Source of the DNA: Streptomyces aurantiacus
Lineage (GTDB): Bacteria; Actinomycetota; Actinomycetes; Streptomycetales; Streptomycetaceae
Length of the DNA: 64,000 nt
Direction of reading: 5' to 3'
Assembly: GCF_027107535.1 (NCBI RefSeq)
Contig: NZ_CP114283.1
Coordinates: 3,100,001 to 3,164,000 of the forward strand
This document shows, in pieces, positions 1-9,590 of the stretch. The notes below the pieces were generated by a model. The model did no database searches, was not told where the DNA came from, and saw only the letters and a program-made list of their open reading frames with translations. The translations under genes were made by a program, and so were the position numbers. Every line of letters starts with the position of its first letter. Position 1 is the first letter of the stretch.

Positions 1-1
1 C

Positions 2-253
2 ATGACCAACGCCGTCTATCCGGTGCTGCTCAGGCGCAAGGCGGCGGGCGCGAGCCAGGAGTGGCTGGACACGGTCGTCGCGTCCTGCGCGGAGGGCTAC
101 CCCTTCCCGACCAACCTGGACTCCGACCCGCCCGTCGACGGCCTGGCCCCACCGTCCCAGGCGGACCTCGTCCGCCGTGCCCTGAGCGAGGACTGGGCCC
201 CGGACCACCTGCGTGACGCGCTGCGGTCCGCCGCCGGGCGCCGCGAGAGCTGA
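2..253 (+). CDS. C-terminal part of an unrecognised protein (left-truncated)
   Basis: This is the tail of a reading frame that is open to the left edge of the window, so the ATG at position 2 may be an internal methionine. The 83 visible residues are soluble and end in a charged segment rich in Arg and Ala. I do not recognise the family. The stop lies 14 bp before the SDR gene and the two share direction, so it is probably the first visible member of the SDR-Gfo/Idh operon. Its role there, perhaps a sugar or cyclitol enzyme, is only guilt by association. Confidence 0.55.
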   Translation: MTNAVYPVLLRRKAAGASQEWLDTVVASCAEGYPFPTNLDSDPPVDGLAPPSQADLVRRALSEDWAPDHLRDALRSAAGRRES

Positions 254-267
254 GGAGAGAAGAGAGC

Positions 268-1044
268 ATGGGACTTCTCGACGACAAGGTCGTCCTCGTC
301 AACGGCGGCAGCCAGGGCGTCGGCGCGGCCGTCGCCCGGGCCGCAGCCCGGGAGGGCGCGACCGTCGCCGTCACCGGCCGTCGCCCCGAGCCCGGCGAGG
401 CGCTGGTCACCGAACTGACCGGGGCCGGCGCCAAGGCCCTGTACGTACGGGCCGACCTCTCCGACGCGCAGCAGGCACGTGGCAGCGTGGCCGAGGTGAT
501 CGCCGCGTACGGCCGGGTCGACTGCCTGGTCAACTCCGCCGGGCTCACCTCGCGCGGGACGCTCCTGGACACGACCCCCGAGCTGTTCGACGCGCACATC
601 GCGATCAACCTCAAGGGCCCGTTCTTCGCCATGCAGGCCGCCGTGGCCGACATGGTGGCCCGCAAGGCGCCCGGCACGGTCGTCAACATCATCACCAGCT
701 CCGAGCACGGCGGACAGTCCTTCCTGGCCCCGTACGTGGCCGCCAAGGCCGGACTCGCGGGACTGACCCGCAACGCCGCGCACGCCCACCGCTGGGACCG
801 GATCCGGATCAACGGCCTGAACATCGGCTGGACGGCGACCGAGGGCGAGGACACCACCCAGCGCACCTTCCACGACGCGGGCGACGACTGGCGCGAACAG
901 GCGGCGCGGCGACTGCCGATGGGCAAACTCGGCCAGCCCGACGAGATCGCCGACTTCGTCGTGCTGCTCCTCTCCGACCGCAGCGGTGTCGTCACCGGCT
1001 CGGTCATCGACTGGGACCAGAACGTCCTCGGCGGACTCGACTGA
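268..1044 (+). CDS. SDR family NAD(P)-dependent oxidoreductase
   Basis: This 258-residue protein has the normal length of a classical short-chain dehydrogenase/reductase, which oxidises or reduces hydroxyl/keto groups in the cytoplasm. The dinucleotide-binding turn near residue 12 reads NGGSQGVG, a variant of TGxxxGxG. The NSAG motif lies near residue 90 and the catalytic YVAAK near residue 157. An AGGAGAGAAGAG-like purine run precedes the ATG. It is followed after 107 bp by two Gfo/Idh dehydrogenases in the same direction, so a polyol or cyclitol redox role is plausible. The substrate cannot be read from sequence. Confidence 0.88.
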   Translation: MGLLDDKVVLVNGGSQGVGAAVARAAAREGATVAVTGRRPEPGEALVTELTGAGAKALYVRADLSDAQQARGSVAEVIAAYGRVDCLVNSAGLTSRGTLLDTTPELFDAHIAINLKGPFFAMQAAVADMVARKAPGTVVNIITSSEHGGQSFLAPYVAAKAGLAGLTRNAAHAHRWDRIRINGLNIGWTATEGEDTTQRTFHDAGDDWREQAARRLPMGKLGQPDEIADFVVLLLSDRSGVVTGSVIDWDQNVLGGLD

Positions 1045-1092
1045 GCCTCCGCGCGACGGACTCGGCCGAGCACGTCGGCGCAAGCGCGCAGG

Positions 1093-1128
1093 CAAGCAAG
1101 CGGACAAGCAAGCAGACAAGCACCAAGC
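1093..1128 (+). repeat. 12-nt tandem repeat (CAAGCAAGCGGA-like) in intergenic leader
   Basis: Three consecutive 12-nt units begin at 1093, 1105 and 1117 (CAAGCAAGCGGA, CAAGCAAGCAGA and the more diverged CAAGCACCAAGC). They lie between the SDR gene and the first Gfo/Idh gene and are followed by an AAGGAG ribosome binding site. The tract is A-rich compared with its surroundings. It could be an unstructured translation enhancer or simple slippage DNA. Confidence 0.7.
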
Positions 1129-1151
1129 ACGTGAGCAAGGAGCCCTGAACC

Positions 1152-2156
1152 ATGCGCATCGGCATCCTCGGCCTCGGCCGGATCGGCGCCTTCCACGCCG
1201 AGACCCTCTCCCGGCTCGACGCGGTCGAGTCCCTCGTCGTCGCCGACCCGTACCGGGCCGCGGTCACGGCGGCCGTCGAGCGCTTCGGCGCCGAGGCCAA
1301 GGACTCGCCCGAGGCCGTGCTGGCCGCGGGCGTGGACGGCGTGGTGATCGCCGCCGCGACCGACGCCCACCCGGGCCTGATCCTCGCCGCCGTCGAGGCG
1401 GGCGTGCCGGTCTTCTGCGAGAAGCCCGTCGCCCGCACCATGAAGGAGGGCGTGGAGGTCCTCGACGCCGTGCGCGACAGCGGTGTCCAGATCCAGATCG
1501 GCTACAACCGGCGCTTCGACGCCGGGTTCGTGGCCGCCCGCGCCGCCGTCCTCGGCGGCGAGCTCGGCCCGCTGCACACCGTACGGTCCACCACGCTCGA
1601 CCCCGCGCCGCCCCCGGCCGCGTACATCGCCGCCTCCGGAGGCATCTTCCGCGACTGCTCCGTGCACGACTTCGACATCATCCGCTGGGTCACCGGGCGC
1701 GAGGTCACCGAGGTGTACGCGACCGGCAGCAACCGCGGGGAGCCCTACATCGCCGAGGCCGGTGACGCCGACACCACCGCGGCGATCCTCACCCTCGACG
1801 ACGGCACGCTCGCCGTGGTCTCCAACTCCCGGCACAACGCGCGCGGTTACGACGTCCGCATGGAACTCCACGGCTTCCGGGACAGCATCGCGGTCGGTCT
1901 GGAGGACAAGCTGCCGCTGCGCTCCGTCGAGCCCGGCGTCACCTTCCCCGCGGGCACTCCGCACGACTTCTTCATGGACCGTTTCACCGAGGCGTACCGT
2001 GCGGAACTGAGCGCGTTCACCGATGTCGTCGCCGGCCGGCGGACCTCGCCGTGCACCGTCGCCGACGCGCTGGAGGCGGGCTGGATCGCCGACGCCTGCA
2101 CGCTCTCCCTGCGTGAGCACCGCACCGTGACGATCGAGGAGGTACGCGGCGCATGA
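1152..2156 (+). CDS. Gfo/Idh/MocA family oxidoreductase, inositol 2-dehydrogenase-like
   Basis: The 334-residue product opens with the Rossmann motif GILGLGRIGAFH (residues 3-14) and carries the family motif CEKPVAR near residue 92, whose Lys is catalytic in IolG and glucose-fructose oxidoreductases. A DCSVHDFDIIRW segment near residue 170 matches the conserved active-site Asp/His region of inositol dehydrogenases. The length is usual. An AAGGAG site precedes the ATG. It overlaps the next gene by four bases (ATGA), so the pair is translationally coupled. Together with the iol genes nearby it probably oxidises an inositol isomer or a related cyclic polyol with NAD; the specificity is inferred. 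Confidence 0.85.
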   Translation: MRIGILGLGRIGAFHAETLSRLDAVESLVVADPYRAAVTAAVERFGAEAKDSPEAVLAAGVDGVVIAAATDAHPGLILAAVEAGVPVFCEKPVARTMKEGVEVLDAVRDSGVQIQIGYNRRFDAGFVAARAAVLGGELGPLHTVRSTTLDPAPPPAAYIAASGGIFRDCSVHDFDIIRWVTGREVTEVYATGSNRGEPYIAEAGDADTTAAILTLDDGTLAVVSNSRHNARGYDVRMELHGFRDSIAVGLEDKLPLRSVEPGVTFPAGTPHDFFMDRFTEAYRAELSAFTDVVAGRRTSPCTVADALEAGWIADACTLSLREHRTVTIEEVRGA

Positions 2157-3175
2157 CGATTCCGGCCGAGCCACTGCGCATCGGCGTGCTGGGCGCCGCC
2201 CGCATCGCCGATCTGTCCCTCGTCGGCCCGGCCCGCGCGACCGGCCACCGCCTCGTGGCGGTGGCCGCCCGCGACCGGTCCCGGGCCGAGACCTTCGCCG
2301 CCGAGCACGACGTCGAACGGGTCGTGGACTCGTACGCGGAACTGATCGCCGACCCCGGGGTCGAGGTCGTCTACAACCCGCTCGCCAACGGCCTGCACGG
2401 GCCGTGGAACCTCGCCGCCCTCGCCGCGGGCAAGCACGTGCTGACGGAGAAGCCCTCCGCGAGCAACACGGAGGAGGCCGTCGAGGTCCGGGACGCCGCC
2501 GACAAGGCGGGCACCGTCTTCATGGAGGCCTTCCACTACCTCTTCCACCCGGTCACCCGGCGCCTGCACGCACTGCTGGAGTCCGGGGAGCTGGGCGAGC
2601 TGCGGCACGTCGAGACGCTCGTCGCCGTCCCGGCCCCGCCCGACACCGATCCCCGCTGGTCCCTGCCGCTCGCCGGCGGCGCGCTCATGGACCTCGGCTG
2701 CTACAGCGTGCACGCCCTGCGCATGCTCGCGCCCTGGGCGGGCGGGGCGCCCACCCTGGTCGAGGCCAGGGGCGGCGGCCGCGAGGGCGCCCCGGAGGTC
2801 GACGAGTGGCTGGACGCGGACCTGGCCTTCCCGAGCGGGGCCACCGGTTCCGCCCGCTGCCACATGGACTACAGCGAACTGCGGATGACCTGCCGGATCG
2901 TCGGCTCGCTCGGCGAGGCGACCGCGATGAACTTCGTCCTGCCGCACCGGGACGACCGCGTCGTGGTCCGCACGGCGTCGGGGGAGCGGACCGAGCAGCT
3001 CGGCAGGCGGTCCTCGTACACCTACCAGCTGGAGGCGTTCGCCGCCCATGTGCGCGGCGGGGCGGCGCTGCCGCTCGACGCGCAGGACGCGGTGGCCACC
3101 ATGAGCCTGATCGACGACTGCTACCGCGGGGCCGGCTTCTCGCCCCGGCCCCGTACGGAGCTTCCGCGCGCGTGA
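2153..3175 (+). CDS. Gfo/Idh/MocA family oxidoreductase, dihydrodiol/xylose dehydrogenase-like
   Basis: This 340-residue protein has the N-terminal nucleotide-binding motif GVLGAARIAD and the EKPSASN motif near residue 99. The segment MEAFHYLFHP near residue 123 is typical of the branch containing D-xylose 1-dehydrogenases and dimeric dihydrodiol dehydrogenases, unlike the preceding paralogue. Its ATG overlaps the stop of the upstream gene in an ATGA, so the two are coupled. It is the last gene of the rightward accessory operon, and two strong hairpins follow. The substrate is unknown, but an NAD(P)-linked sugar or cyclitol reaction is likely. Confidence 0.83.
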   Translation: MTIPAEPLRIGVLGAARIADLSLVGPARATGHRLVAVAARDRSRAETFAAEHDVERVVDSYAELIADPGVEVVYNPLANGLHGPWNLAALAAGKHVLTEKPSASNTEEAVEVRDAADKAGTVFMEAFHYLFHPVTRRLHALLESGELGELRHVETLVAVPAPPDTDPRWSLPLAGGALMDLGCYSVHALRMLAPWAGGAPTLVEARGGGREGAPEVDEWLDADLAFPSGATGSARCHMDYSELRMTCRIVGSLGEATAMNFVLPHRDDRVVVRTASGERTEQLGRRSSYTYQLEAFAAHVRGGAALPLDAQDAVATMSLIDDCYRGAGFSPRPRTELPRA

Positions 3176-3232
3176 GCGTCCGGCGGCGTCGGACGCGCCG
3201 CCCTGGGCAGGAACCGGTCCCGGTCGGTCCGT

Positions 3233-3292
3233 CTCCGCAGGCCGTCGTGGGCTGGTCGCGCAGTTCCCCGCGCGCCCCTTCAGGGGCGCGCC
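3233..3292. repeat. Streptomyces-type intergenic palindromic repeat
   Basis: The segment contains the string GCTGGTCGCGCAGTTCCCCG followed by a C-rich/G-rich hairpin. From general familiarity with Streptomyces genomes, this arrangement recurs in many intergenic regions as a REP-like element. Here it sits between convergent genes and its 3' half forms the first of two hairpins. Confidence 0.6.
3270..3291. terminator. Hairpin 1 between convergent operons
   Basis: A perfect 9-bp stem (GCGCGCCCC / GGGGCGCGC) closes a TTCA loop. It lies between the convergent Gfo/Idh and iolG genes and can act on both strands. Confidence 0.7.
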
Positions 3293-3296
3293 TGGC

Positions 3297-3326
3297 CTGA
3301 GGGGGCCCGATCGGCGGCCCCCTCAG
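3297..3326. terminator. Hairpin 2 between convergent operons
   Basis: A perfect 11-bp stem (CTGAGGGGGCC / GGCCCCCTCAG) has an 8-nt loop and lies six bases after hairpin 1. It has no T tract, as is usual for Streptomyces terminators, and probably serves both operons. Confidence 0.78.
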
Positions 3327-3350
3327 GGCGTTGTTGCCGCTGTGCCTGGC

Positions 3351-4370
3351 TCAGGCGTAGAAGGCCGGGCGCTCCACGAGTTCGACCTCGACGCGGCCGC
3401 CCTCGGCCTGGGCCCGGACGCCCGCCTCGCAGACCGCGGCCGTGGCGTAGCCGTCCCAGGCGCTGGGTCCCGTGACCTCGCCGCGCCGGGTGGCGTCCAC
3501 CCAGGCCTGCACCTGGCGGTCGTACGCGTCCTCGAAGCGCTCCACGAAGTCCTGGGCGATAGTGCCTCCCCAGCGGCCCGCCATGTTCGTGACCAGGGCG
3601 TGTCCGTCACCGATGCGGGCCGTGCCGCGCTCGCAGACCACCTCGGCCTGGACCTGGTACCCGAAGCCGCAGTTGACGTTGATCTCGACGTCCACGATCG
3701 CGCCGCCGGCGGTCTCGAACACCACGAACTGCGGATCCTGCAGGCCTTCCGGCGCGTTGCCCGACGGTGTCGGCTTCAGCACGGTCACCGCGGTGATCTC
3801 GTGACCGAGCAGCCAGCGGGTGATGTCCATCTCGTGCACGACGGAGTCGTTGATGAGCATCTCGCTGGTGAAGCCGGGCGGGGTCGCGACGTTGCGGTGC
3901 CGGTTGTGCAGCATCAGCGGCCGGCCCAGCTGGCCCGTCTCCAGCAGCGCCTTGAGCTTCACGTACTCGGTGTCGTAACGGCGCATGAAGCCCACCTGCA
4001 CCAGGCGGTGCCCGAGCTTCCGCTCGGCCTCCAGGACGCGCAGCGCCGAGGCCGAGCCCGGCGTGAGCGGCTTCTCGCACAGCACGGGCAGGTCGTGCTC
4101 GAAGGCGGTGAGCAGGGCCGCCTCGTGGGCGGGGCCCGGGGAGGCGATGAGGACGGCGTCCACGCCCTCCGCGGCCATGGCGGCGGACGGGTCGGTGTAC
4201 GCGGAGCAGTCCTCGATGCCGTCGGCGACGCGCTTGACGCGTTCCGCGTCGACGTCCACGACGGCGACCACGCGGGCCCCGTTGGTCACCTCGCTGAGCC
4301 GACGGACATGATCGGCGCCCATCTTCCCGGTGCCGATGACCGCCACGCCGAGCGTTCCGCGCTGAGCCAT
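3351..4370 (-). CDS. iolG: Inositol 2-dehydrogenase-like Gfo/Idh/MocA oxidoreductase
   Basis: The 339-residue protein should carry out the first catabolic step, NAD-dependent oxidation of myo-inositol to 2-keto-myo-inositol. It has the Rossmann motif [13 protein letters not shown] at residues 8-20, the CEKPL motif near residue 96 and the conserved [13 protein letters not shown] near residue 170, which supplies the Asp and His of the IolG active site. The start was placed at the ATG ending at 4370 because GAGAAGGGAGC lies just upstream; the frame is open further up but overlaps the isomerase gene. It is the last gene of the leftward transport/catabolism operon. Confidence 0.86.
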   Translation of the reverse strand: MAQRGTLGVAVIGTGKMGADHVRRLSEVTNGARVVAVVDVDAERVKRVADGIEDCSAYTDPSAAMAAEGVDAVLIASPGPAHEAALLTAFEHDLPVLCEKPLTPGSASALRVLEAERKLGHRLVQVGFMRRYDTEYVKLKALLETGQLGRPLMLHNRHRNVATPPGFTSEMLINDSVVHEMDITRWLLGHEITAVTVLKPTPSGNAPEGLQDPQFVVFETAGGAIVDVEINVNCGFGYQVQAEVVCERGTARIGDGHALVTNMAGRWGGTIAQDFVERFEDAYDRQVQAWVDATRRGEVTGPSAWDGYATAAVCEAGVRAQAEGGRVEVELVERPAFYA

Positions 4371-4387
4371 GGTCGGTTGCTCCCTTC

Positions 4388-5289
4388 TCAGGCGCCGCAG
4401 GAGCGCAGGAACGTGCGGGTGCGCACCGCGATGGGCAGGGGCTTGTCCGGCGGACAGGGGTACATGTCCTGCTCGACGATGGCGAACAGGTCGACGCCGA
4501 GCTTCTGGGCGGCGGCCAGCACCGGCTCCAGGGCGGGGACGCCGGCCGGGGGCTCGCACATCACTCCGCGCTGCACGGCCGGGCCGAACGGGATCTCGTT
4601 CCTGACGACGTCGGCGAGGATCTGCGGATCGACCTGTTTGAGGTGCAGATAGCCGATGCGCTCGCCGTACGTCTCGATCAGCTTGACGCTGTCGCCACCG
4701 CAGTAGGCGTAGTGGCCCGTGTCCAGACAGAGGCCCACCAGGCCGGAGTCGGTCGAGTCGAGGAAGCGCTCGACGTGCTCCTCGGTGTCGATGTGCGTGT
4801 CGGCGTGCGGGTGCACGACGATGTCGAGCCCGTAGCGCTCCTTGACCTCGTGCCCCAGCCGCTCCATGCCCTTGGCCAGGTACGACCATTGACGGACCGT
4901 CAGGTCCGGCGGCTCGATCAGCGCGGCGGTCTTGTCGTCCCGCCAGAACGACGGGATGACCACGAGGTGTTTCGCGCCCATGGCCCGGGTCAGTTCGGCG
5001 ACCTGGCTGACATGCTCCCAGGTGGCGTCCCAGACGTCGGGGCCGCGGTGCAGCGCCGTGAAGACCGTCCCGGCCGACACCCGCAGGTCGCGCTTGGCCA
5101 CCTCGTCGGTGAGCCTGGCCGGGTCGGTCGGCAGATAGCCGTACGGGCCGAGCTCGATCCAGGAGTAGCCGGCCTCGGAGACCTCGTCCAGGAAACGTTC
5201 CCAGGGAACCTGCTGGGGATCGTCGGGGAACCAGACGCCCCAGGAGTCCGGAGCCGAGCCGACGCGGATACGGTCGAGCGCGCCGGTCA

Positions 5290-5290
<1 letters not shown>
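4388..5290 (-). CDS. IolE-like sugar phosphate isomerase/epimerase (inosose dehydratase or isomerase)
   Basis: The 300-residue protein belongs to the xylose isomerase-like TIM barrel superfamily. It opens with [11 protein letters not shown], a hallmark of IolE-type inosose dehydratases. It also has the metal-ligand segments HPHADTHID (near residue 160), [13 protein letters not shown] (near residue 190) and HLKQVD (near residue 217). In inositol catabolism IolE dehydrates 2-keto-myo-inositol, while related IolI proteins isomerise it. The context before iolG and downstream of the transporter supports one of these jobs, with IolE preferred. The start codon overlaps the ATPase stop by one base (TGATG). 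Confidence 0.82.
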
Positions 5291-6198
<908 letters not shown>

Positions 6199-6202
6199 GG
6201 CG

Positions 6203-7285
6203 TTACCTCCGGGTGGCCTGGCGGCGGACCCACAGATTGACGAGGGCGGCGAGCAGGAGCATGACGCCGAGGAAGGCCTTGAACCAGTCGGGGTTCCAGT
6301 TGGCGTAGACGATGCCCTGGGAGACCATGCCGAAGATGAAGGCGCCGATGACGGGGCCGATCGCGGAGCCGTAGCCGCCGGTCAGGAGACAGCCGCCGAT
6401 GACCGCGGCGATGATGTAGAGGAACTCGTTGCCCACGCCCTCGCCGGACTGGACGGTGTTGAACGAGAACAGGATGTGCATGCCGACGAACCAGGCGCCG
6501 GCGCCGACGCCCATGAACAGGGCGATCTTGGTGAACGTGACGGGGACGCCGACCGCGCGGGCGCTGTCCTTGTTGCCGCCGGTGGCGAAGATCCAGTTGC
6601 CGAACTTGGTGCGCAGCAGCAGCCAGGTGGCGGCGGCGGCGAAGACCAGCCAGTAGAAGACGGTGATCTTGACGTCGACGCCGCCGATGCCGATCTCGGA
6701 GGCGAAGACCTTCTTGGCCTGGTCGAAGCCGTCCATGTCGCTGATCGAGTCGGTGGCGACGTTCCCGGTGAAGATCTTGGTGATGGCGAGGTTGGCGCCC
6801 TGCAGGATCAGGAACGAGCCCAGGGTGATCAGGAAGGACGGCAGGCCGGTGCGTACCAGCATGTAGCCGTTGAACGCGCCGATGGCCAGAGCCACCACCA
6901 GGGCGACGATGACGCCGGTCCACACGTTCATGGAGAGCTGGAAGCTCCACATGCTGGCGGTCAGTGCGGAGGTGGTGACTGCGACGCCGGCGGACAGGTC
7001 GAACTCGCCGCCGATCATCAGCAGCGCCACCGGCAGGGCCATGATGCCCATGACGGAGGACTCGTAGAGCACGTTGGCCAGCGAGCTCGCCTCGCGGAAC
7101 GGCGAGGCGACGGCGAAGAAGAAGACGTAGACGGCGATCGCCGCGATCAGCGCGCCGATCTCGGGACGGGCCGCCAGCCTGCGTGCCAGTGACCGTTGGG
7201 TGGTCCGGCCGTCCTTGGGGGCGGCCGGCGAACCCGGCGACGAGTTGCTCGTCGCCGGTGCCGTTGCCTGGGTCATGGGTGTCAC
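6203..7285 (-). CDS. Sugar (inositol) ABC transporter permease
   Basis: The protein is a CUT2/BPD_transp_2 family permease with about ten hydrophobic segments. It includes the family signatures GGEFDLSAG in the first half and the EAA-like [12 protein letters not shown] loop that contacts the ATPase. The GTG at 7285 was chosen because it gives 360 residues, has AAGGG six bases upstream and overlaps the receptor gene's stop as GTGA; an ATG three codons later is the alternative. It forms the membrane channel of the presumed inositol importer. Confidence 0.88.
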   Translation of the reverse strand: MTPMTQATAPATSNSSPGSPAAPKDGRTTQRSLARRLAARPEIGALIAAIAVYVFFFAVASPFREASSLANVLYESSVMGIMALPVALLMIGGEFDLSAGVAVTTSALTASMWSFQLSMNVWTGVIVALVVALAIGAFNGYMLVRTGLPSFLITLGSFLILQGANLAITKIFTGNVATDSISDMDGFDQAKKVFASEIGIGGVDVKITVFYWLVFAAAATWLLLRTKFGNWIFATGGNKDSARAVGVPVTFTKIALFMGVGAGAWFVGMHILFSFNTVQSGEGVGNEFLYIIAAVIGGCLLTGGYGSAIGPVIGAFIFGMVSQGIVYANWNPDWFKAFLGVMLLLAALVNLWVRRQATRR

Positions 7286-8298
7286 CGAGTGCCCTTCGCG
7301 GCGAACTTCGCGATGTCGGCCACGTTCTCCTTGTCGACGAACGCCGGACCGGTCAGCACCGGCTCCTGGCCACCACCGCTGAAGTTGCCGTTCGTCTTGT
7401 AGAGCCACAGGGCGTCGACCGAGAGGTAGCCCTGCAGGTACGGCTGCTGGTCGACGGCGAACTGGATGTCGCCGTCCTCGATGGCCTTGACCATCTCCTT
7501 GTTGAGGTCGAAGGTCGCGACCTTGGCCTTGCTGCCCGCGTCGTCCACGGACTGCACGGAGGTCAGCGCGAACGGGGCGCCGAGCGTGACCACGTAGTCG
7601 ATCGAGCTGTCCTGCTTGAGCTTGGCGGTGATCGTCGACTTCACGGACGGCATGTTCGTGCCGTTCACGTAGAGGTTCGTGGTCTTGCCCTTGAACGTCT
7701 TCTTCACGCCGGCGCAGCGCGCCTCCAGGGCGACGTGGCCCTGCTCCTGGATGACACAGATGTTGTTCTTGGCGCCGAGTTCGTTGAGCTTCTCGCCGAA
7801 GGCCTCACCGGCGACCGACTCGTCCTGGCCGAAGTACTCCAGGAGTCCCTGCTCCTTCCAGTCGTCGATGCCGCCGTTGAGGCCGACGACCGGGATGCCG
7901 GCCTTCTCCGCCTTGGCGACCACGGACTTCATGGCGTCCGGCTTGGCGAGGGTGACCGCGATGCCGTCGACCTTCTGGTCGATGGCGTTCTGGACGAGGT
8001 TGGCCTGCTTCGCCGAGTCGGGGTTGCTGGAGTAGACCAGCTCGACGTTGTCCTTGGCGGCGGCGGCTTCCGCCCCCTTGCGGATGAGGTCCCAGAAGGT
8101 GTCGCCGGGAGCCGCGTGGGTGACCATCGCGACCTTCATGCGGGGGGTGTCGGCCTTGCCGGCGGACGCGTTGCCCGTGTCCTCCTCGGCCTTCTTGCCG
8201 CCGGAGTCGCTGGAACAACCGGTGACTATCAGGGCCGCCGCGGCGGCCGCGGCGGCGAGGGCGATTCTGCGGGAACGGGGGCGAGACGTGCGGTCCAT
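7282..8298 (-). CDS. Sugar (inositol) ABC transporter substrate-binding lipoprotein
   Basis: The 338-residue protein has a basic N terminus, an alanine-rich hydrophobic core and the lipobox VTGC at about residues 25-28, so it should be a membrane-anchored extracellular receptor. The remainder is a periplasmic-binding-protein type 1 fold of the Peripla_BP_4 group, with the AIDQKVDGIAV hinge segment typical of ribose/inositol receptors. It is the first gene of the leftward operon and is read from the shared divergent control region. Myo-inositol as ligand is inferred from the neighbours. The high level of lysine is usual for this class. Confidence 0.88.
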   Translation of the reverse strand: MDRTSRPRSRRIALAAAAAAAALIVTGCSSDSGGKKAEEDTGNASAGKADTPRMKVAMVTHAAPGDTFWDLIRKGAEAAAAKDNVELVYSSNPDSAKQANLVQNAIDQKVDGIAVTLAKPDAMKSVVAKAEKAGIPVVGLNGGIDDWKEQGLLEYFGQDESVAGEAFGEKLNELGAKNNICVIQEQGHVALEARCAGVKKTFKGKTTNLYVNGTNMPSVKSTITAKLKQDSSIDYVVTLGAPFALTSVQSVDDAGSKAKVATFDLNKEMVKAIEDGDIQFAVDQQPYLQGYLSVDALWLYKTNGNFSGGGQEPVLTGPAFVDKENVADIAKFAAKGTR

Positions 8299-8432
8299 CT
8301 TTCCGGCACCTCACTGTGCTACAGGGGAAAGGGAGCAGGGGCAGTGGTCCGGGCGGGAGCCCGGGCCTTGGCCCGTACGGAGGGAACCGCAGGGCCAGGT
8401 ACGAACAAACTCGGCTGTGCTGTTGGGAGGGG

Positions 8433-8462
8433 ATGTAAGTCCCTGACTGACCCCGCTGTCAA
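8433..8462 (-). promoter_or_regulatory. Leftward iol transport promoter
   Basis: On the minus strand a perfect TTGACA (8462-8457) is followed after 17-18 bases by CTTACA/TTACAT. It lies about 160 bp upstream of the binding-protein gene. The -35 is embedded in the left arm of the inverted repeat. Confidence 0.55.
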
Positions 8463-8520
8463 TACTTTGTTAAGACATCATTTCACGATCACGTGAGAAT
8501 GTAAGTACAAAGTCTTGACA
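8457..8520. promoter_or_regulatory. Inverted-repeat operator of the divergent iol operons
   Basis: The left arm TGTCAATACTTTGT (8457-8470) and right arm ACAAAGTCTTGACA (8507-8520) are inverted repeats matching at 13 of 14 positions, separated by 36 bp. Each arm contains an outward-facing TTGACA -35 element. Binding of a repressor to both arms would shut off both operons at once. A small TCACGTGA palindrome (8489-8496) sits in the spacer. The downstream GntR regulator is the obvious candidate ligand. Confidence 0.72.
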
Positions 8521-8543
8521 TGACTCGGTCTCGGTCTTACACC
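8515..8543 (+). promoter_or_regulatory. Rightward iolC promoter
   Basis: TTGACA (8515-8520) is followed after 16-17 bases by TTACAC/TACACC. The predicted start lies about 60 bases before the iolC ATG. The -35 is the end of the right operator arm. Confidence 0.55.
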
Positions 8544-8610
8544 TAGGACACACCGGTGCCCTGCATCCCGCACCCCCGGAAGTCCGCAGCCACCACGAGG
8601 AGCGACGCGT

Positions 8611-9561
8611 ATGACCGAGTCCTTCGACCTGATCACCATGGGTCGCATCGGGGTCGATCTCTACCCTCTGCAGACCGGCGTGCCGCTCGCCCGCGTCGAA
8701 ACCTTCGGCAAGTTCCTCGGCGGTTCGGCGGCCAACGTGGCGGTCGCCGCGGCACGCCTGGGGCGCACCACGGCGATCGTCAGCCGAACCGGCGATGATC
8801 CCTTCGGAGCCTATCTCCACCAGGCTCTCAAGGAATTCGGGGTCGACGACCGCTGGGTCACCCCCGTCGCGGAGTACCCCACACCGGTCACGTTCTGTGA
8901 GATCTTCCCGCCCGACGACTTCCCGCTGTACTTCTACCGGCAGCCCAAGGCGCCCGACCTGGTGATCCGCACGGACGAGCTGGACTTCTTCGCCGTCCGG
9001 GCGGCGAAGATCTTCTGGATCACCGGTACCGGACTGAGCGAGGAGCCCAGCCGCTCGGCCACGCTCGCCGCCCTCAAGGCCCGCGACAAGGCCGGCACCA
9101 CCGTCTTCGACCTCGACTGGCGCCCGATGTTCTGGAAGGACCCGGCCGAGGCCCGCCCGTACTACGCCGAAGCCCTGCGGCATGTGACGGTCGCCGTCGG
9201 CAACCTCGACGAGTGCGAGGTCGCCACCGGCGTCCGGGAGCCGCGCGCATGCGCCGAGGCCCTCCTGGAGGCAGGCGTGGAGCTGGCCGTCGTCAAGCAG
9301 GGCCCGAAGGGCGTCCTCGCCGTCCACCGCGACGGCACCACCGCCGAAGTACCGCCCGTACCCGTGGAGGTGGTCAACGGCCTCGGCGCGGGGGACGCGT
9401 TCGGCGGCTCGCTCTGCCACGGGCTGCTGGCCGGCTGGGAACTGGAGAAGACGATGCGGTACGCCAACGCGGCCGGCGCCCTCGTCGCCTCCCGCCTCGC
9501 CTGCTCCTCCGCGATGCCGACCGCCGCCGAGGTCGAGGAACTCGTCGCCTCCCGCGGCTGA
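8611..9561 (+). CDS. iolC: 5-dehydro-2-deoxygluconokinase
   Basis: The 316-residue PfkB/ribokinase-family protein should phosphorylate 5-dehydro-2-deoxy-D-gluconate in inositol degradation. It has the N-terminal PfkB signature GGSAANVAVAAARLG near residue 37 and the C-terminal signature NGLGAGDAFGG near residue 257, whose Asp is the catalytic base. A GAGGAGCG site precedes the ATG. It is the first gene of the rightward catabolic operon and is read divergently from the transporter operon. Length and position before iolB/D/A fit IolC well. Confidence 0.9.
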   Translation: MTESFDLITMGRIGVDLYPLQTGVPLARVETFGKFLGGSAANVAVAAARLGRTTAIVSRTGDDPFGAYLHQALKEFGVDDRWVTPVAEYPTPVTFCEIFPPDDFPLYFYRQPKAPDLVIRTDELDFFAVRAAKIFWITGTGLSEEPSRSATLAALKARDKAGTTVFDLDWRPMFWKDPAEARPYYAEALRHVTVAVGNLDECEVATGVREPRACAEALLEAGVELAVVKQGPKGVLAVHRDGTTAEVPPVPVEVVNGLGAGDAFGGSLCHGLLAGWELEKTMRYANAAGALVASRLACSSAMPTAAEVEELVASRG

Positions 9562-9590
9562 CGCCGCCACCCCCTGAACGGAGCCAACTC

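Noticed and set aside
1093-1128. Possible CRISPR-like array
   Set aside because: The units are contiguous without spacers and only 12 nt long.
30-2174. A 714-codon open frame on the minus strand across the SDR and Gfo/Idh genes
   Set aside because: It is antisense to well-supported enzymes, its protein is low-complexity Gly/Val/Asp/Arg, and it has no family match. High GC leaves such frames open.
8489-8496. TCACGTGA as an independent operator in the iol control region
   Set aside because: An 8-bp palindrome alone is weak, and the larger 14-bp arms explain the region better.
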